NCBI RefSeq assembly: GCF_000711885.1
Contig: NZ_KL543995.1
Coordinates: 1-57,914, forward strand
Origin: Chromobacterium haemolyticum DSM 19808
GTDB lineage: Bacteria > Pseudomonadota > Gammaproteobacteria > Burkholderiales > Chromobacteriaceae
Direction: 5' to 3'
Length of the DNA: 57,914 bases
Positions 8,328 through 16,370 of the stretch are shown here, piece after piece. Position 1 is the first letter of the stretch; each line of letters starts with the position of its first letter. Both the position numbers and the translations under genes were made by a program. The notes beneath the pieces were generated by a model. It worked only from the letters and a program-made list of their open reading frames with translations. It did no database searches and had not been told where the DNA came from.

Positions 8328-9554
8328 ATGACTCTTTGGAAGCGTTGGATTCGTAAGCTGTTGTTGCCCTTGTTTTTGATTGGCTCGTTGCGGGGTCGAG
8401 GCCGCGTCAGCCTAGGCCGTAGGCCGTGGCGCAATGGCATCGCGCTGGCCGCGGTTTTGGCGTTGGCCGGCTGGGGGCTCTGGCTGTGGCTGGCGCCCAA
8501 GCCGGCGCCTCAGGTGCTGACCGCGGAAGTCACGCGAGCGGACCTGGAAGACGTGGTGCTGGCCAGCGGCGTGCTGAAACCGCTGCGGCAGGTGGATGTA
8601 GGCGCCCAGGCCAGCGGCCAGCTGAAAACGCTGAATGTTGAGGCTGGCGACCGCGTCAGAAAGGGCGAGCTGTTGGCCGAAATTGATCCGGAAAACAGCC
8701 TCAACGACCTGAAGGCTTCCGAGGCGCAATTGGAGTCCCGCGTGGCCCAGCTGCGCAGCAAGCAGGCCACGCTGCGCCAGGCTGAGCGCGAACTGGCGCG
8801 CCAAAAGCAGATGATGGGCGAAGGCTCGACCTCGCAAAAAGACCTGTTGACGGCGGAAACCAACTATCAAACCCAGACAGCGGAGCTGGACGACCTGCAA
8901 GCGCAGATTCGCCAGAACCGTTTTCAGATCGACAAGAATCGAACCACGCTGGGCTATACCCGCATCACCGCGCCGATGGACGGCGAGGTGATAGAAATCG
9001 TCACCCAGCAGGGCCAGACCGTGATTGCCAGCCAGACGGTACCGGTCATCCTTAAGCTGGCGGACCTGAGTACGATGACGGTGCACACCCAGGTGGCCGA
9101 GGCCGATGTGATTCGCGTCAAGGCCGGGCTACCGGTGTATTTCACCGTGCTGGGCGCGCCGGATCGGCCTATCCGCGGCAAGCTGCGCGCGATTCTCCCC
9201 ACGCCGGAAAAAATCAACAACGCCAACTTCTACAAGGCGCTGTTCGATGTGAAGAATGTCGACGGCAAGCTGCGCGTGGAGATGACCGCGCAGGTCAGCA
9301 TCGTGCTGGCGGAGTCCAAGCAGGCTTTGAGCATCCCGCTGAGCGCCTTGGGCGCGGCCGGCAAGGATGGTCGTTACAGCGTCAAGGTGCAGGGCAAGGA
9401 CGGTCAACTGCATGAACGGCAGGTGCGGATCGGTTTGAAGACCGCTACCCGGGTGCAGATTCTGGATGGTTTGAAAGCCGGCGAGAAAGTGGTGACCAGT
9501 GAAGGCGGCGGCAAGGAAGAAGAACCCAGCGGCGGCGTGATGGTGAGCGCATGA
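8328..9554 (+). CDS. macA: MacA-type periplasmic adaptor of a tripartite efflux pump
   Basis: Membrane-fusion protein linking the MacB ATPase in the inner membrane to a TolC-like channel. It has 408 residues. A basic N-terminal region with a membrane anchor at about 37-56 is followed by the first lipoyl half-motif (GASGQLKTLNVEAGDRVRKG type) near 92-115, a long coiled-coil hairpin at about 125-205 (SQLRSK..QAERELARQKQ), the second lipoyl half (TAPMDGEVIEI) and the beta-barrel/membrane-proximal domain. The stop overlaps macB by 4 bases (ATGA), giving translational coupling. The ATG has little Shine-Dalgarno sequence. Substrate unknown; macrolide or peptide export is only a family precedent. 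Confidence 0.92.
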   Translation: MTLWKRWIRKLLLPLFLIGSLRGRGRVSLGRRPWRNGIALAAVLALAGWGLWLWLAPKPAPQVLTAEVTRADLEDVVLASGVLKPLRQVDVGAQASGQLKTLNVEAGDRVRKGELLAEIDPENSLNDLKASEAQLESRVAQLRSKQATLRQAERELARQKQMMGEGSTSQKDLLTAETNYQTQTAELDDLQAQIRQNRFQIDKNRTTLGYTRITAPMDGEVIEIVTQQGQTVIASQTVPVILKLADLSTMTVHTQVAEADVIRVKAGLPVYFTVLGAPDRPIRGKLRAILPTPEKINNANFYKALFDVKNVDGKLRVEMTAQVSIVLAESKQALSIPLSALGAAGKDGRYSVKVQGKDGQLHERQVRIGLKTATRVQILDGLKAGEKVVTSEGGGKEEEPSGGVMVSA

Positions 9555-11488
9555 GCGGAGCCAGCTTGACGTTGTCCGGAGTGTGGCGGCGTTTCCCGTC
9601 CGGCGACGAAGAAGTGGCGGTGCTCAAGGATGTCAGCCTGGATATCCGCGCTGGCGAGATGGTGGCCATTATCGGCGCCTCCGGTTCCGGAAAGTCGACG
9701 CTCATGAACATCCTGGGCTGCCTGGACCAGCCTTCCGCCGGCCACTACCAGGTGGGCGGGCGCGATGTGGGGACGCTGGACAAGGACCAATTGGCTACCT
9801 TGCGTCGTGAGCACTTCGGCTTCATCTTCCAGCGCTACCACCTGCTGCCGCATTTAAGCGCCATAGACAATGTGGCGATGCCGGCCGTATACGCCGGCAT
9901 GACGCAAGAAGCACGGCGCGAGCGCGCGGGCCGTTTGCTGGCACGGCTGGGCCTGGCCGGCAAGGAAGACTACCGCCCAGGCCAGTTGTCCGGCGGTCAA
10001 CAGCAGCGGGTGTCCATCGCGCGGGCGCTGATGAACGGCGGCGACATCATCCTGGCCGACGAACCCACCGGCGCGCTGGACAGTCATAGCGGTGAGGAAG
10101 TGATGAATATCCTCAAGGAGCTGCACGCCGCCGGCCACACCATCATCATTGTGACTCACGACCCGTCCATTGCCGCGCAGACCGAACGCATCATCGAAAT
10201 CCACGATGGCGAGATTCTGCGCGACAGCGCCGCCGACGCATCGCGCCCGGCTGCGGACGCGAGCGAGCCGCGGCGGCCCAAGCCGGGGCCGGCCTGGCGT
10301 GAACGCATGAGCGAAGCCTTCAAGATGGCCATGCTCGCCATGCTGGCCAACCGGCTGCGCACCGTGCTCACCATGCTGGGCATCATCATCGGCATCACCT
10401 CGGTGGTGTCCATCATCGCGGTGGGCGAGGGCGCGCGCAATTACGTGTTGAACGACATCCGCTCCATCGGCACCAACACCATCACCGTGTATCGCGGCAA
10501 GGATGGAGGCGACGACAAGGCCGACGGCGTGCGCACCTTTCTGCCTAGCGATCTGGCGGCGCTGAGCGAGGAGCCCTATGTCGACAGCGTGTCGCCGGTT
10601 ACCACCAACAGCCTGCGGATCCGTTACCGCAACGTTGACGTCAACGCCTCGGTGTCCGGCGTGGACAGCACCTTCTTCCGTGTGCGCGGCTTGAAGCTGG
10701 TCGCCGGCCTCGGCTTCAGCCGCGACGATGTGCGCATGCAGCGCCAGGTGGTGGTGGTAGACAACTTCACCCGCCGCAAACTGTTTGCCGATGCGGAAGC
10801 CATCGGCCAGGTGGTGCTGGTGGGTAGCGTGCCGGCCACCGTCATCGGGGTGGTGGAGACCAAAGACAACGGCTACGGCGGCAAATCGCTGCAAATGTGG
10901 ATGCCCTACAGCACCGCCGGCAGCCGTTTGTTCGGGCGGGCCTATTTTGACTACATGGTGGTGCGCATCAAGGAGGGCCAGCCCACCGCGCTGGCGGAGA
11001 AGGCGCTCAGCCACCTGTTGACCCTGCGCCACGGCAGCAAGGACTTCTTTACCGTGAATATGGACGAAGTGCTGAAAACGGTGGAAAACACCAGTCGCAC
11101 GCTCGCTCTGCTGTTGACCTTGATCGCGGTGATTTCACTGGTGGTGGGCGGCATTGGCGTGATGAACATCATGCTGGTGTCGGTGACCGAGCGTACCCGC
11201 GAAATCGGCATCCGCATGGCGGTGGGCGCGCGTCAGTCCGACGTGTTACAGCAATTTCTGACCGAGGCGGTGCTGGTTTGCCTGGTGGGCGGAGCCATCG
11301 GCATCGGCCTGTCCTACGGCATCAGCTTTGTGTTCGCGCTCTTGGTCAGCAAATGGAAAATGGCGCTGTCGCTGAAAGCCATCGCCCTGGCGGTGGCATG
11401 CTCCACCGCTATCGGCGTGGTGTTTGGTTATCTGCCGGCGCGCAGCGCGGCGCGTTTGAATCCGATCGATGCCTTGGCTCGGGAGTAA
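9551..11488 (+). CDS. macB: MacB-type ABC exporter (ATPase fused to permease)
   Basis: A 645-residue type VII ABC protein that drives periplasm-to-outside transport through MacA and a TolC-like channel. The N-terminal ATPase has Walker A GASGSGKST (about 42-50), signature LSGGQQQR (about 142) and Walker B ILADEPTG (about 167-174). After an Arg/Pro/Ala-rich linker (about 228-250) come TM1 (around MLGIIIGITSVVSIIAVG), a large periplasmic domain (about 300-510) and the last three membrane helices (ALLLTLIAVISLVVGGIGVMNIML and two more). The coding region overlaps macA by 4 bases and ends 4 bases before the TolC-like gene. Confidence 0.95.
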   Translation: MSGASLTLSGVWRRFPSGDEEVAVLKDVSLDIRAGEMVAIIGASGSGKSTLMNILGCLDQPSAGHYQVGGRDVGTLDKDQLATLRREHFGFIFQRYHLLPHLSAIDNVAMPAVYAGMTQEARRERAGRLLARLGLAGKEDYRPGQLSGGQQQRVSIARALMNGGDIILADEPTGALDSHSGEEVMNILKELHAAGHTIIIVTHDPSIAAQTERIIEIHDGEILRDSAADASRPAADASEPRRPKPGPAWRERMSEAFKMAMLAMLANRLRTVLTMLGIIIGITSVVSIIAVGEGARNYVLNDIRSIGTNTITVYRGKDGGDDKADGVRTFLPSDLAALSEEPYVDSVSPVTTNSLRIRYRNVDVNASVSGVDSTFFRVRGLKLVAGLGFSRDDVRMQRQVVVVDNFTRRKLFADAEAIGQVVLVGSVPATVIGVVETKDNGYGGKSLQMWMPYSTAGSRLFGRAYFDYMVVRIKEGQPTALAEKALSHLLTLRHGSKDFFTVNMDEVLKTVENTSRTLALLLTLIAVISLVVGGIGVMNIMLVSVTERTREIGIRMAVGARQSDVLQQFLTEAVLVCLVGGAIGIGLSYGISFVFALLVSKWKMALSLKAIALAVACSTAIGVVFGYLPARSAARLNPIDALARE

Positions 11489-11492
11489 GTGT

Positions 11493-12866
11493 TTGACGCT
11501 TTGGAAATCCAATCTCACTGCTTTGGGTCTGGCCCTGTCGCTTGCCGCTTGTCAGAGCACGCCTTATCAGCGCCAGGCGCTGGAGACCCCGGCGCAATGG
11601 CACAGCCCCACGGCTCAATCGCAGACGGACATGAGCCGCGAGCGCTGGTGGCAAGGTTTTGGCGACGCGGGCTTGCTGGCGGTGCTGGAACAGGCGCGCA
11701 GCCGCAACCCGGATTTGAGCATTGCCTTGCTCAAGTTGCGCAAAGCGCAATTGGCGGCTGGGCTGGAGCGTAGCGAGGCCTTGCCCTCCTTGAGCGGCGA
11801 TTTGAGCGCCGGAACCAAGCGCACGCTGGGCGAATCCTCGACCTGGAGCCGCAGCAGCGGCGGCAGCTTGAGCACCAGTTACGAGTTGGATCTGTGGGGG
11901 CGGGTGGACGCGCGCTTGCGCGCGGCGGATCAGGAGTTTCGCGCCAGCGCCTATGATGAAGCCGCCGCCAGGCTGCTGTCGGACAGCGCCGCCGCCGGCT
12001 TGTACTGGGACATTGCCGCGCTGAAGACACGACAGAGGCTGGGGCAGGCGGACCTGATGGACCTGCGCCGGATTCAGGCGTTGGCGGAAACTAAATGGCG
12101 TGCCGGCGCCACGAGCGAGCAGGATGTTACTCAGGCGCGGAGCGCGGTGTTGAGTCAACAGACGGAACTGCTGACGCTGGCAGACGAACTCGGGCAAAAG
12201 GAAAACGCGCTGGCCTTATTGCTGGATCATCCGCCCGGCGCGGCGCTGCCGCCTATCGCCGAGCTGCCCCTGGAGCCGGCTTTGCCCGCGATAGACGCCG
12301 GCTTGCCCAGCAGCCTGCTGGAACGTCGGCCGGACCTGATGGCGGCGGAGGCGCGCTTGCGCGGCCAATTGGCCAAGGTGGATCAGCAACGCGCGGCCCT
12401 CTTCCCCACGCTGAAGCTGACCGGCTCGCTGGGCTCCAGCAGCAGCGCGCTGAGCAGCCTGGTGCAAAACCCGTTGTTGACGCTGGGCGCTTCCCTGTCC
12501 TTGCCCTTCCTGGAATGGCGCAAACAAGGCCTGCAATTGAAGAGCAGTCAGGCCGATTACGAGCTGGAAACCGTCAATTTCCGCAAGACCTTATATAGAG
12601 CTTATCAGGAGGTGGACAATGCGCTGAGCGCGCGTCAGCGGCTGCAAGGCTCGGCCCGCTTGCAAGCGGACGCGCTGGCGTTGAGCCGGCGCAGCGAGCA
12701 ACTGGCGGAAAGCCGCTATCGTGCCGGCGCGGTGGACGCTCAAACCTGGCTGGACGCCGCCAAGGCGAGGCGTAGTAGCGAGTCCGCGCTGGTCCGGCTG
12801 CGTCAGGAACAATTGAAAAACCTGGCGGACGTTTACAAGGCCCTGGGCGGCGCGCCGGCGGCTTGA
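11493..12866 (+). CDS. TolC/NodT-family outer-membrane efflux lipoprotein
   Basis: Outer-membrane channel of the MacAB pump, about 457 residues. It begins MTLWKSNLTALGLALSLAACQS with an LAAC lipobox, then the RWWQGFGD motif and two repeats of the outer-membrane-factor domain, as in NodT/CmeC-type proteins. I place the start at the TTG at 11493, because GGGAG at 11481-11485 sits 7 bases before it and it directly precedes the signal peptide. A start at the ATG 11469 would add eight residues and overlap macB. The third gene of the operon. Confidence 0.9.
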   Translation: MTLWKSNLTALGLALSLAACQSTPYQRQALETPAQWHSPTAQSQTDMSRERWWQGFGDAGLLAVLEQARSRNPDLSIALLKLRKAQLAAGLERSEALPSLSGDLSAGTKRTLGESSTWSRSSGGSLSTSYELDLWGRVDARLRAADQEFRASAYDEAAARLLSDSAAAGLYWDIAALKTRQRLGQADLMDLRRIQALAETKWRAGATSEQDVTQARSAVLSQQTELLTLADELGQKENALALLLDHPPGAALPPIAELPLEPALPAIDAGLPSSLLERRPDLMAAEARLRGQLAKVDQQRAALFPTLKLTGSLGSSSSALSSLVQNPLLTLGASLSLPFLEWRKQGLQLKSSQADYELETVNFRKTLYRAYQEVDNALSARQRLQGSARLQADALALSRRSEQLAESRYRAGAVDAQTWLDAAKARRSSESALVRLRQEQLKNLADVYKALGGAPAA

Positions 12867-12903
12867 GCGGCGAGGGCGCCGATCGGGTTTTTCAGGGGCG
12901 GGG

Positions 12904-13764
12904 TTAAGGCTCGAGATACTCTTCGCAGGCTGGAATCGGCTTGTCCGGCGTGTAGGCGCCGCTATCCGGCTGCCGCGTCAGCAGGCGCTGGAAGGTGCAG
13001 GCCCGGTCCACCACGGTGGCGATGTCTTTTTTCCGCAAACGTTTGCCCCGCGAGTCGCGGCTGCGGGAGGCAGGGCCGGGAAAGCTGGTGGCACGGGTAC
13101 GGTAGATCAGGTGTGGGAAGCCGGCTGTGACGTCTTTGTCCAGCTTGATGTTGGAAGAAAAACGGTACTCGTCATGACAGGCTCCGCGGCGGTCGGCGTA
13201 ATCCCGCTCCGAAAAGCACGCGCGTATCATCAGGGAACTGGCCAGCGGCAGCGCCAGCACCTCGCGCATTTCAAATCCCGCGCCCTTGGGATAGACCTGC
13301 AGCAGGTGCAGCATGCTGAAAGAGCCGCCGCCGCCGGAATACATGGTGCTGACGTCCTCGCTGACGCCCACCAAGATGCCCTGATCGGAAGCGGCGAGCC
13401 TTACCACGTAAGGCCATAGCGCTAGGCCGCGGCGGTTGTCCCACAGCGCGTCGGTCTGTAAATCACGCAATTCCAGCTGTGCGCCAGCGCTCTGGTTGGC
13501 GGTGGGCCGGACTTTGAGCATGGGCGGCGCGTCCTTGGTTTGCGCCACCAGCTCAAGACACAGCTGGCGGTCCGGAGTGCAGCCTTGCTCCGACTCCGCC
13601 GACTCTGGCCTTGATTCCCGCGTCAAGGTCTTGATGCTATTGCCGGCCAGGTCAACATCGGCTGGTCGAGCGGCGGCGGCCGGCTGGATGGAGACAATTG
13701 CCAAGCAGACGGTGAGCGCCGCGAGCTTGAGTACATGGGAAACGTCATTGGAATGCTGCTTCAT
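12904..13764 (-). CDS. Secreted protein of unknown function
   Basis: A 286-residue protein with a signal peptide (hydrophobic segment about 12-29, cleavage near AAAARP). The mature part holds five or more cysteines in pairs (CTPDRQLC; CFSERDYADRRGAC; CTFQRL...IPACEEYL), consistent with disulfides in the periplasm or outside. A Ser/Gly stretch (YSGGGGSFS) lies mid-protein, and a basic stretch (SRSRDSRGKRLRKKD) lies near the C-terminus. I do not recognise a family. It is the second gene after the tail-anchored protein at 13792-14616 (27-base gap), so the two are probably cotranscribed. Confidence 0.7.
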   Translation of the reverse strand: MKQHSNDVSHVLKLAALTVCLAIVSIQPAAAARPADVDLAGNSIKTLTRESRPESAESEQGCTPDRQLCLELVAQTKDAPPMLKVRPTANQSAGAQLELRDLQTDALWDNRRGLALWPYVVRLAASDQGILVGVSEDVSTMYSGGGGSFSMLHLLQVYPKGAGFEMREVLALPLASSLMIRACFSERDYADRRGACHDEYRFSSNIKLDKDVTAGFPHLIYRTRATSFPGPASRSRDSRGKRLRKKDIATVVDRACTFQRLLTRQPDSGAYTPDKPIPACEEYLEP

Positions 13765-13791
13765 GACCTGCTTTTTTGTGATGAGAGGGTG

Positions 13792-14616
13792 CTAGATCAC
13801 CGCCCACAGCCCGCAGATGGCGAATAGGATGAGCACCCCGGTCAGAATCTGAGCCGTGGTGCGTTCTTTTTGCAGCGCTCGTTTCAGGTTGTCGTGCACG
13901 CTTTCCAGCTTTTCCAGCCGCTGCTCCAGCTCGGCGCGGGTTTCATCCTGCCGCGCCAGGGATTGCAGCATCGCTTCACCGCCCACCTCGGTGATCAGCT
14001 CCTTGTTCCATACCCCCAGCAGCTTGTTGACTTTGTCCTTGAAGTAGAGCGCGGAACGCTGATTGGCGTCCTGCCATTCAAACTCAAAACCCTGGCTGGC
14101 GTAGAAGGCGTTGCGTTGCAGCCGTTCTTCTTCCGAAGAGGTCTGGCTCATGCTGATCATGCCGGGGCTGATGGCGTGATCCGGACAAATCCCCTTGGCC
14201 CATGAGATGACGCTGGCGAACAGAAAAGTGTCCAGTCCGGTGCCGACAAAGCCTGGACTGGCTTGCACGCCGCTTTTGGGGCCGAAGGTGACGGTACGGC
14301 TGGGCCGGTCCACCCGCACCCAGGCGCAGTTGTGGGCTGCTTGGAAATGGCTGTCCTCGCCTTCGAACAACTGCCAGCGGTGACCGTCGGCTCGGGCATA
14401 GCCGCGGAACTGCAGCCGGAAGAAGTCGGATTGTTCCGTCATGGCCCGGCTGCGCTGCAAAATGCCATAGATGGGCGTGCCGTTGGCGGTCAGCGTCAGA
14501 ATGGTTTCGCCCAGCGGAATAGCCAGCGTGGCCAGGGTATTTTCGTTTTCCGGGGCGCGGAGCACCGGTTCTTCGGCTGTAGGCGCCGGATTGGCGGCCT
14601 GGTTCGGACTGGTCAT
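13792..14616 (-). CDS. Predicted tail-anchored membrane protein of unknown function
   Basis: A 274-residue protein with no signal peptide. Residues 1-30 are Pro/Ala/Glu-rich; about 30-190 look globular and mixed alpha/beta (IPLGETILTLTANGTPIYGIL, FRLQFRGYARADGHRWQLFEGEDSHF). A predicted coiled coil covers about 222-250 (DETRAELEQRLEKLESVHDNL), and a single C-terminal membrane helix (about 254-273) is followed by one or no residues. That layout suggests a cytosolic domain anchored by its tail. No family recognised. It precedes the secreted protein gene at 12904-13764 and lies 25 bases from a dispersed repeat at 14641. Confidence 0.68.
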   Translation of the reverse strand: MTSPNQAANPAPTAEEPVLRAPENENTLATLAIPLGETILTLTANGTPIYGILQRSRAMTEQSDFFRLQFRGYARADGHRWQLFEGEDSHFQAAHNCAWVRVDRPSRTVTFGPKSGVQASPGFVGTGLDTFLFASVISWAKGICPDHAISPGMISMSQTSSEEERLQRNAFYASQGFEFEWQDANQRSALYFKDKVNKLLGVWNKELITEVGGEAMLQSLARQDETRAELEQRLEKLESVHDNLKRALQKERTTAQILTGVLILFAICGLWAVI

Positions 14617-14640
14617 CTGCTGCCTATATTTGGGGGGATT

Positions 14641-14788
14641 CTTAGAACCTGTTCAAAGCTTGCTGCGCTTTAGCGATACGGCGTTGAAAACCAGCTCAAA
14701 ATGCTCATGTACCACTTGACCATTCCGCTTTTTCGCTCGTTTTCGCCTTGTCTCGCCCTTGCTCGCGAGACTTTGAACAGCCTCTTAG
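14641..14788. repeat. Dispersed inverted-repeat element, copy 1 (MITE/REP-like)
   Basis: A 148-bp element with terminal inverted repeats of about 18 bp: CTTAGAACCTGTTCAAAG at 14641-14658 against the complement of 14771-14788 (15 of 18 matching, with a perfect core TGTTCAAAG/CTTTGAACA). The core ATGCTCATGTAC...GACCATTCCGC (from 14701) recurs at 23209 and 43794. It encodes no protein; the short reading frames through it are products of the repeat. Confidence 0.8.
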
Positions 14789-15060
14789 CGCCTGTTCAAA
14801 AGCCGTCGTCATGCGGCTGCTTATTGTACCAATCTAGACGGCTGGGGGAATCCTTGCTCGCATGTCCTGCGACATTTGCACAAGTGGGCGCTAGCCCAGG
14901 CCGGGGCAGAGAGGTCATCCAGTTTGGTTTGAGTATTAAATGCTTGCTCAATCTATCGTTGCGGCAGGCACTGGGCATGGTGCAGAGCCTGCTGAAATTG
15001 GCCGAGCTAGACTGGGCAGTACCGGATCACACCACCGTTTGCCGCCGCCAGCACATCTTG
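14789..15060 (+). pseudogene. IS5-family transposase remnant (N-terminal third)
   Basis: In one frame the translation reads REVIQFGLSIKCLLNLSLRQ, ALGMVQSLLKLAELDWAVPDHTT and VCRRQHIL. This matches from memory the N-terminal region of IS5/IS903-type transposases (the RGxxxxYSDxAIxxxLxxKxLFxLxLRQ..G...SLL.L..LDxxVPDxSTLxRR pattern). There is no start codon of its own. The region before it (14815-14880) is eroded and partly shifted in frame, and the DDE catalytic residues that should follow are missing. At 15057-15060 it runs straight into an ankyrin-type sequence in a different frame. Not functional. Confidence 0.72.
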
Positions 15061-15341
15061 GCAAGACGCCGCTGTTCTACGCGGCGGAGGCGCGCAATGC
15101 GCCGGCGGCGAAGTTGCTGCTGGAGCATGGCGCGGATGTGAATGTGTCAACGCGCTTTTCGCAGATGTCGCTACTGATGGCGGCGGTGTTGAGCGGTGTG
15201 CCGCAGATGGTGGCCGACCTGATCAAGCACGGCGCTTCGCTGGAGGACAGGGATAAGTACGATCAGTCGGCGCGGGACTATGTGGCCAAGCTGCCCAAGG
15301 CCCAGCGGCCGGCTATGCTGCGGGCGCTGGGCCGGGCGTGA
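15057..15341 (+). pseudogene. Ankyrin-repeat protein fragment (C-terminal part)
   Basis: About 94 residues of ankyrin repeats, starting LGKTPLFYAAEARNAPAAKL and continuing LLEHGADVN, then SLLMAAVLSGVPQMVADLIKHGASLEDRDKYDQSA, and ending in a helical cap (DYVAKLPKAQRPAMLRALGR). The frame is open back to an ATG at 14940, but the 39 residues before the repeat are the transposase remnant read out of frame. The ankyrin part has therefore lost its own 5' end. It could still be expressed as a chimera of 133 residues; I treat it as a remnant. Confidence 0.6.
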
Positions 15342-15344
15342 AGT

Positions 15345-15406
15345 CCTGTTCAAAGCCCGTTGCGCGTCGTGAGGCGTGACGGAGTGAGTGCCGTACTTTG
15401 AACAGG
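15345..15406. repeat. Short derivative of the dispersed inverted-repeat element
   Basis: Perfect 11-bp inverted repeat CCTGTTCAAAG (15345-15355) / CTTTGAACAGG (15396-15406). The bases just inside the left arm (CCCGTTGCGCG) resemble the left end of copy 1 (CTTGCTGCGCT), while the core is missing. It is followed by CTTTTGG and may also act as a transcription terminator between the ankyrin fragment and the minus-strand gene at 15420. Confidence 0.65.
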
Positions 15407-15419
15407 CTTTTGGCCGCGC

Positions 15420-16253
15420 TTAGTTAAAGCCGGTCAGCCGTTTGAAATTGATCTGGCGCGAATCGCGGTGAGACTTGAACCGGGAGCTCTTGCCGCGCCG
15501 GAGAAAGGCTTCGGCCTGCGGCAGCGGGGCGAGGCTATCCTGTTCCAGCTTGGGCGCGGCGTGTTCGGAGATGCCATGTTCGGGCGCGTGGCTGCGAAGA
15601 TAGTCGCAGCGGGCTTGTTCCAGCGTGTCGCGCAGCGTCAGCGGGCTGAGCTGTTGCAGTCTGTTGGAGAGCTGGGCGGCACAGTGTTCCACCAGTTGTT
15701 TCAACGCCGCCTGATGCTGCGGGTTTTTGTCATTCAGCCCGGCCTTGGTGCTGATGGCCCTGAGGTGGTTGTTGAGCAGGCTGGGGCCGGCTTGTTTGCG
15801 AAAGTGCTCCGCTTGGCTGGGGAAGCGCGCGGCGGCGGTATCAATGATGAAGGCACGGTAATGTTTGGCCTGTTCCGCCAAGCGGCTGCTGGGCGCTTGG
15901 GGCAGGCATTGCTTGACGGTGGCCTCGGCGCTGTTGTCGATATGATCGTGCACCATGGAGGTGTAGTAGTTGCGCAGCAGATTGTGAGCGTCTTCCTGTG
16001 TTCGGCTGGCCAGCCACAGGCTGAACTGGCGCTGCGATTGCGCCAGAGCGGCTTGTAGTGTGTCCGGAGCCAGGCGGCGCAGCGCATCGGCCGGTTGCGC
16101 GTCGCGCGGGGTGGCGCGGCCGACGCTGGACGGTCGCTCGCTATTATTGGCCGCGCTGCGTATGTCTGCGGCCAGCGCGGTTTGCGGCGGGGTGTCCGGG
16201 TCGGCGCAGCCGCGCGGGTGGATGCGGCTGAGCATGTCGTTGGTTATTTTCAT
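15420..16253 (-). CDS. Unknown protein with disordered N-terminus, candidate secreted effector
   Basis: A 277-residue protein. The frame is open to 16322, but AGGAGC before the ATG at 16253 and the abrupt change to Ala/Pro-rich sequence upstream favour 16253 (MKITNDMLSRIHPRG). Residues 1-75 are polar and low-complexity (Ser, Thr, Pro, Asn, Arg); about 85-250 are mostly helical, with a conserved-looking segment RNYYTSMVHDHIDNSAE; the C-terminus is basic (RRGKSSRFKSHRDSRQINFKR). There is no signal peptide or membrane segment. The N-terminal composition is what type III effectors often show, but I recognise no effector family and no secretion genes lie nearby. Confidence 0.68.
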   Translation of the reverse strand: MKITNDMLSRIHPRGCADPDTPPQTALAADIRSAANNSERPSSVGRATPRDAQPADALRRLAPDTLQAALAQSQRQFSLWLASRTQEDAHNLLRNYYTSMVHDHIDNSAEATVKQCLPQAPSSRLAEQAKHYRAFIIDTAAARFPSQAEHFRKQAGPSLLNNHLRAISTKAGLNDKNPQHQAALKQLVEHCAAQLSNRLQQLSPLTLRDTLEQARCDYLRSHAPEHGISEHAAPKLEQDSLAPLPQAEAFLRRGKSSRFKSHRDSRQINFKRLTGFN

Positions 16254-16370
16254 TGGGCGCTCCTGAGCAAGGGAGGCGGCGTCAGGCGCCGCCGTGGTTG
16301 GGATGCGGCGCAGTGTGCCCAAGCCTGGGAATGCTCAATATAAAGAATTGGTCATGTCAACCGCATGGCG

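Noticed and set aside
14701-15141. Plus-strand 146-codon frame
   Set aside because: It is a composite of the dispersed repeat, the transposase remnant and out-of-frame ankyrin sequence; not a real gene. The similar short frames at 23098-23313 also come from the repeat.
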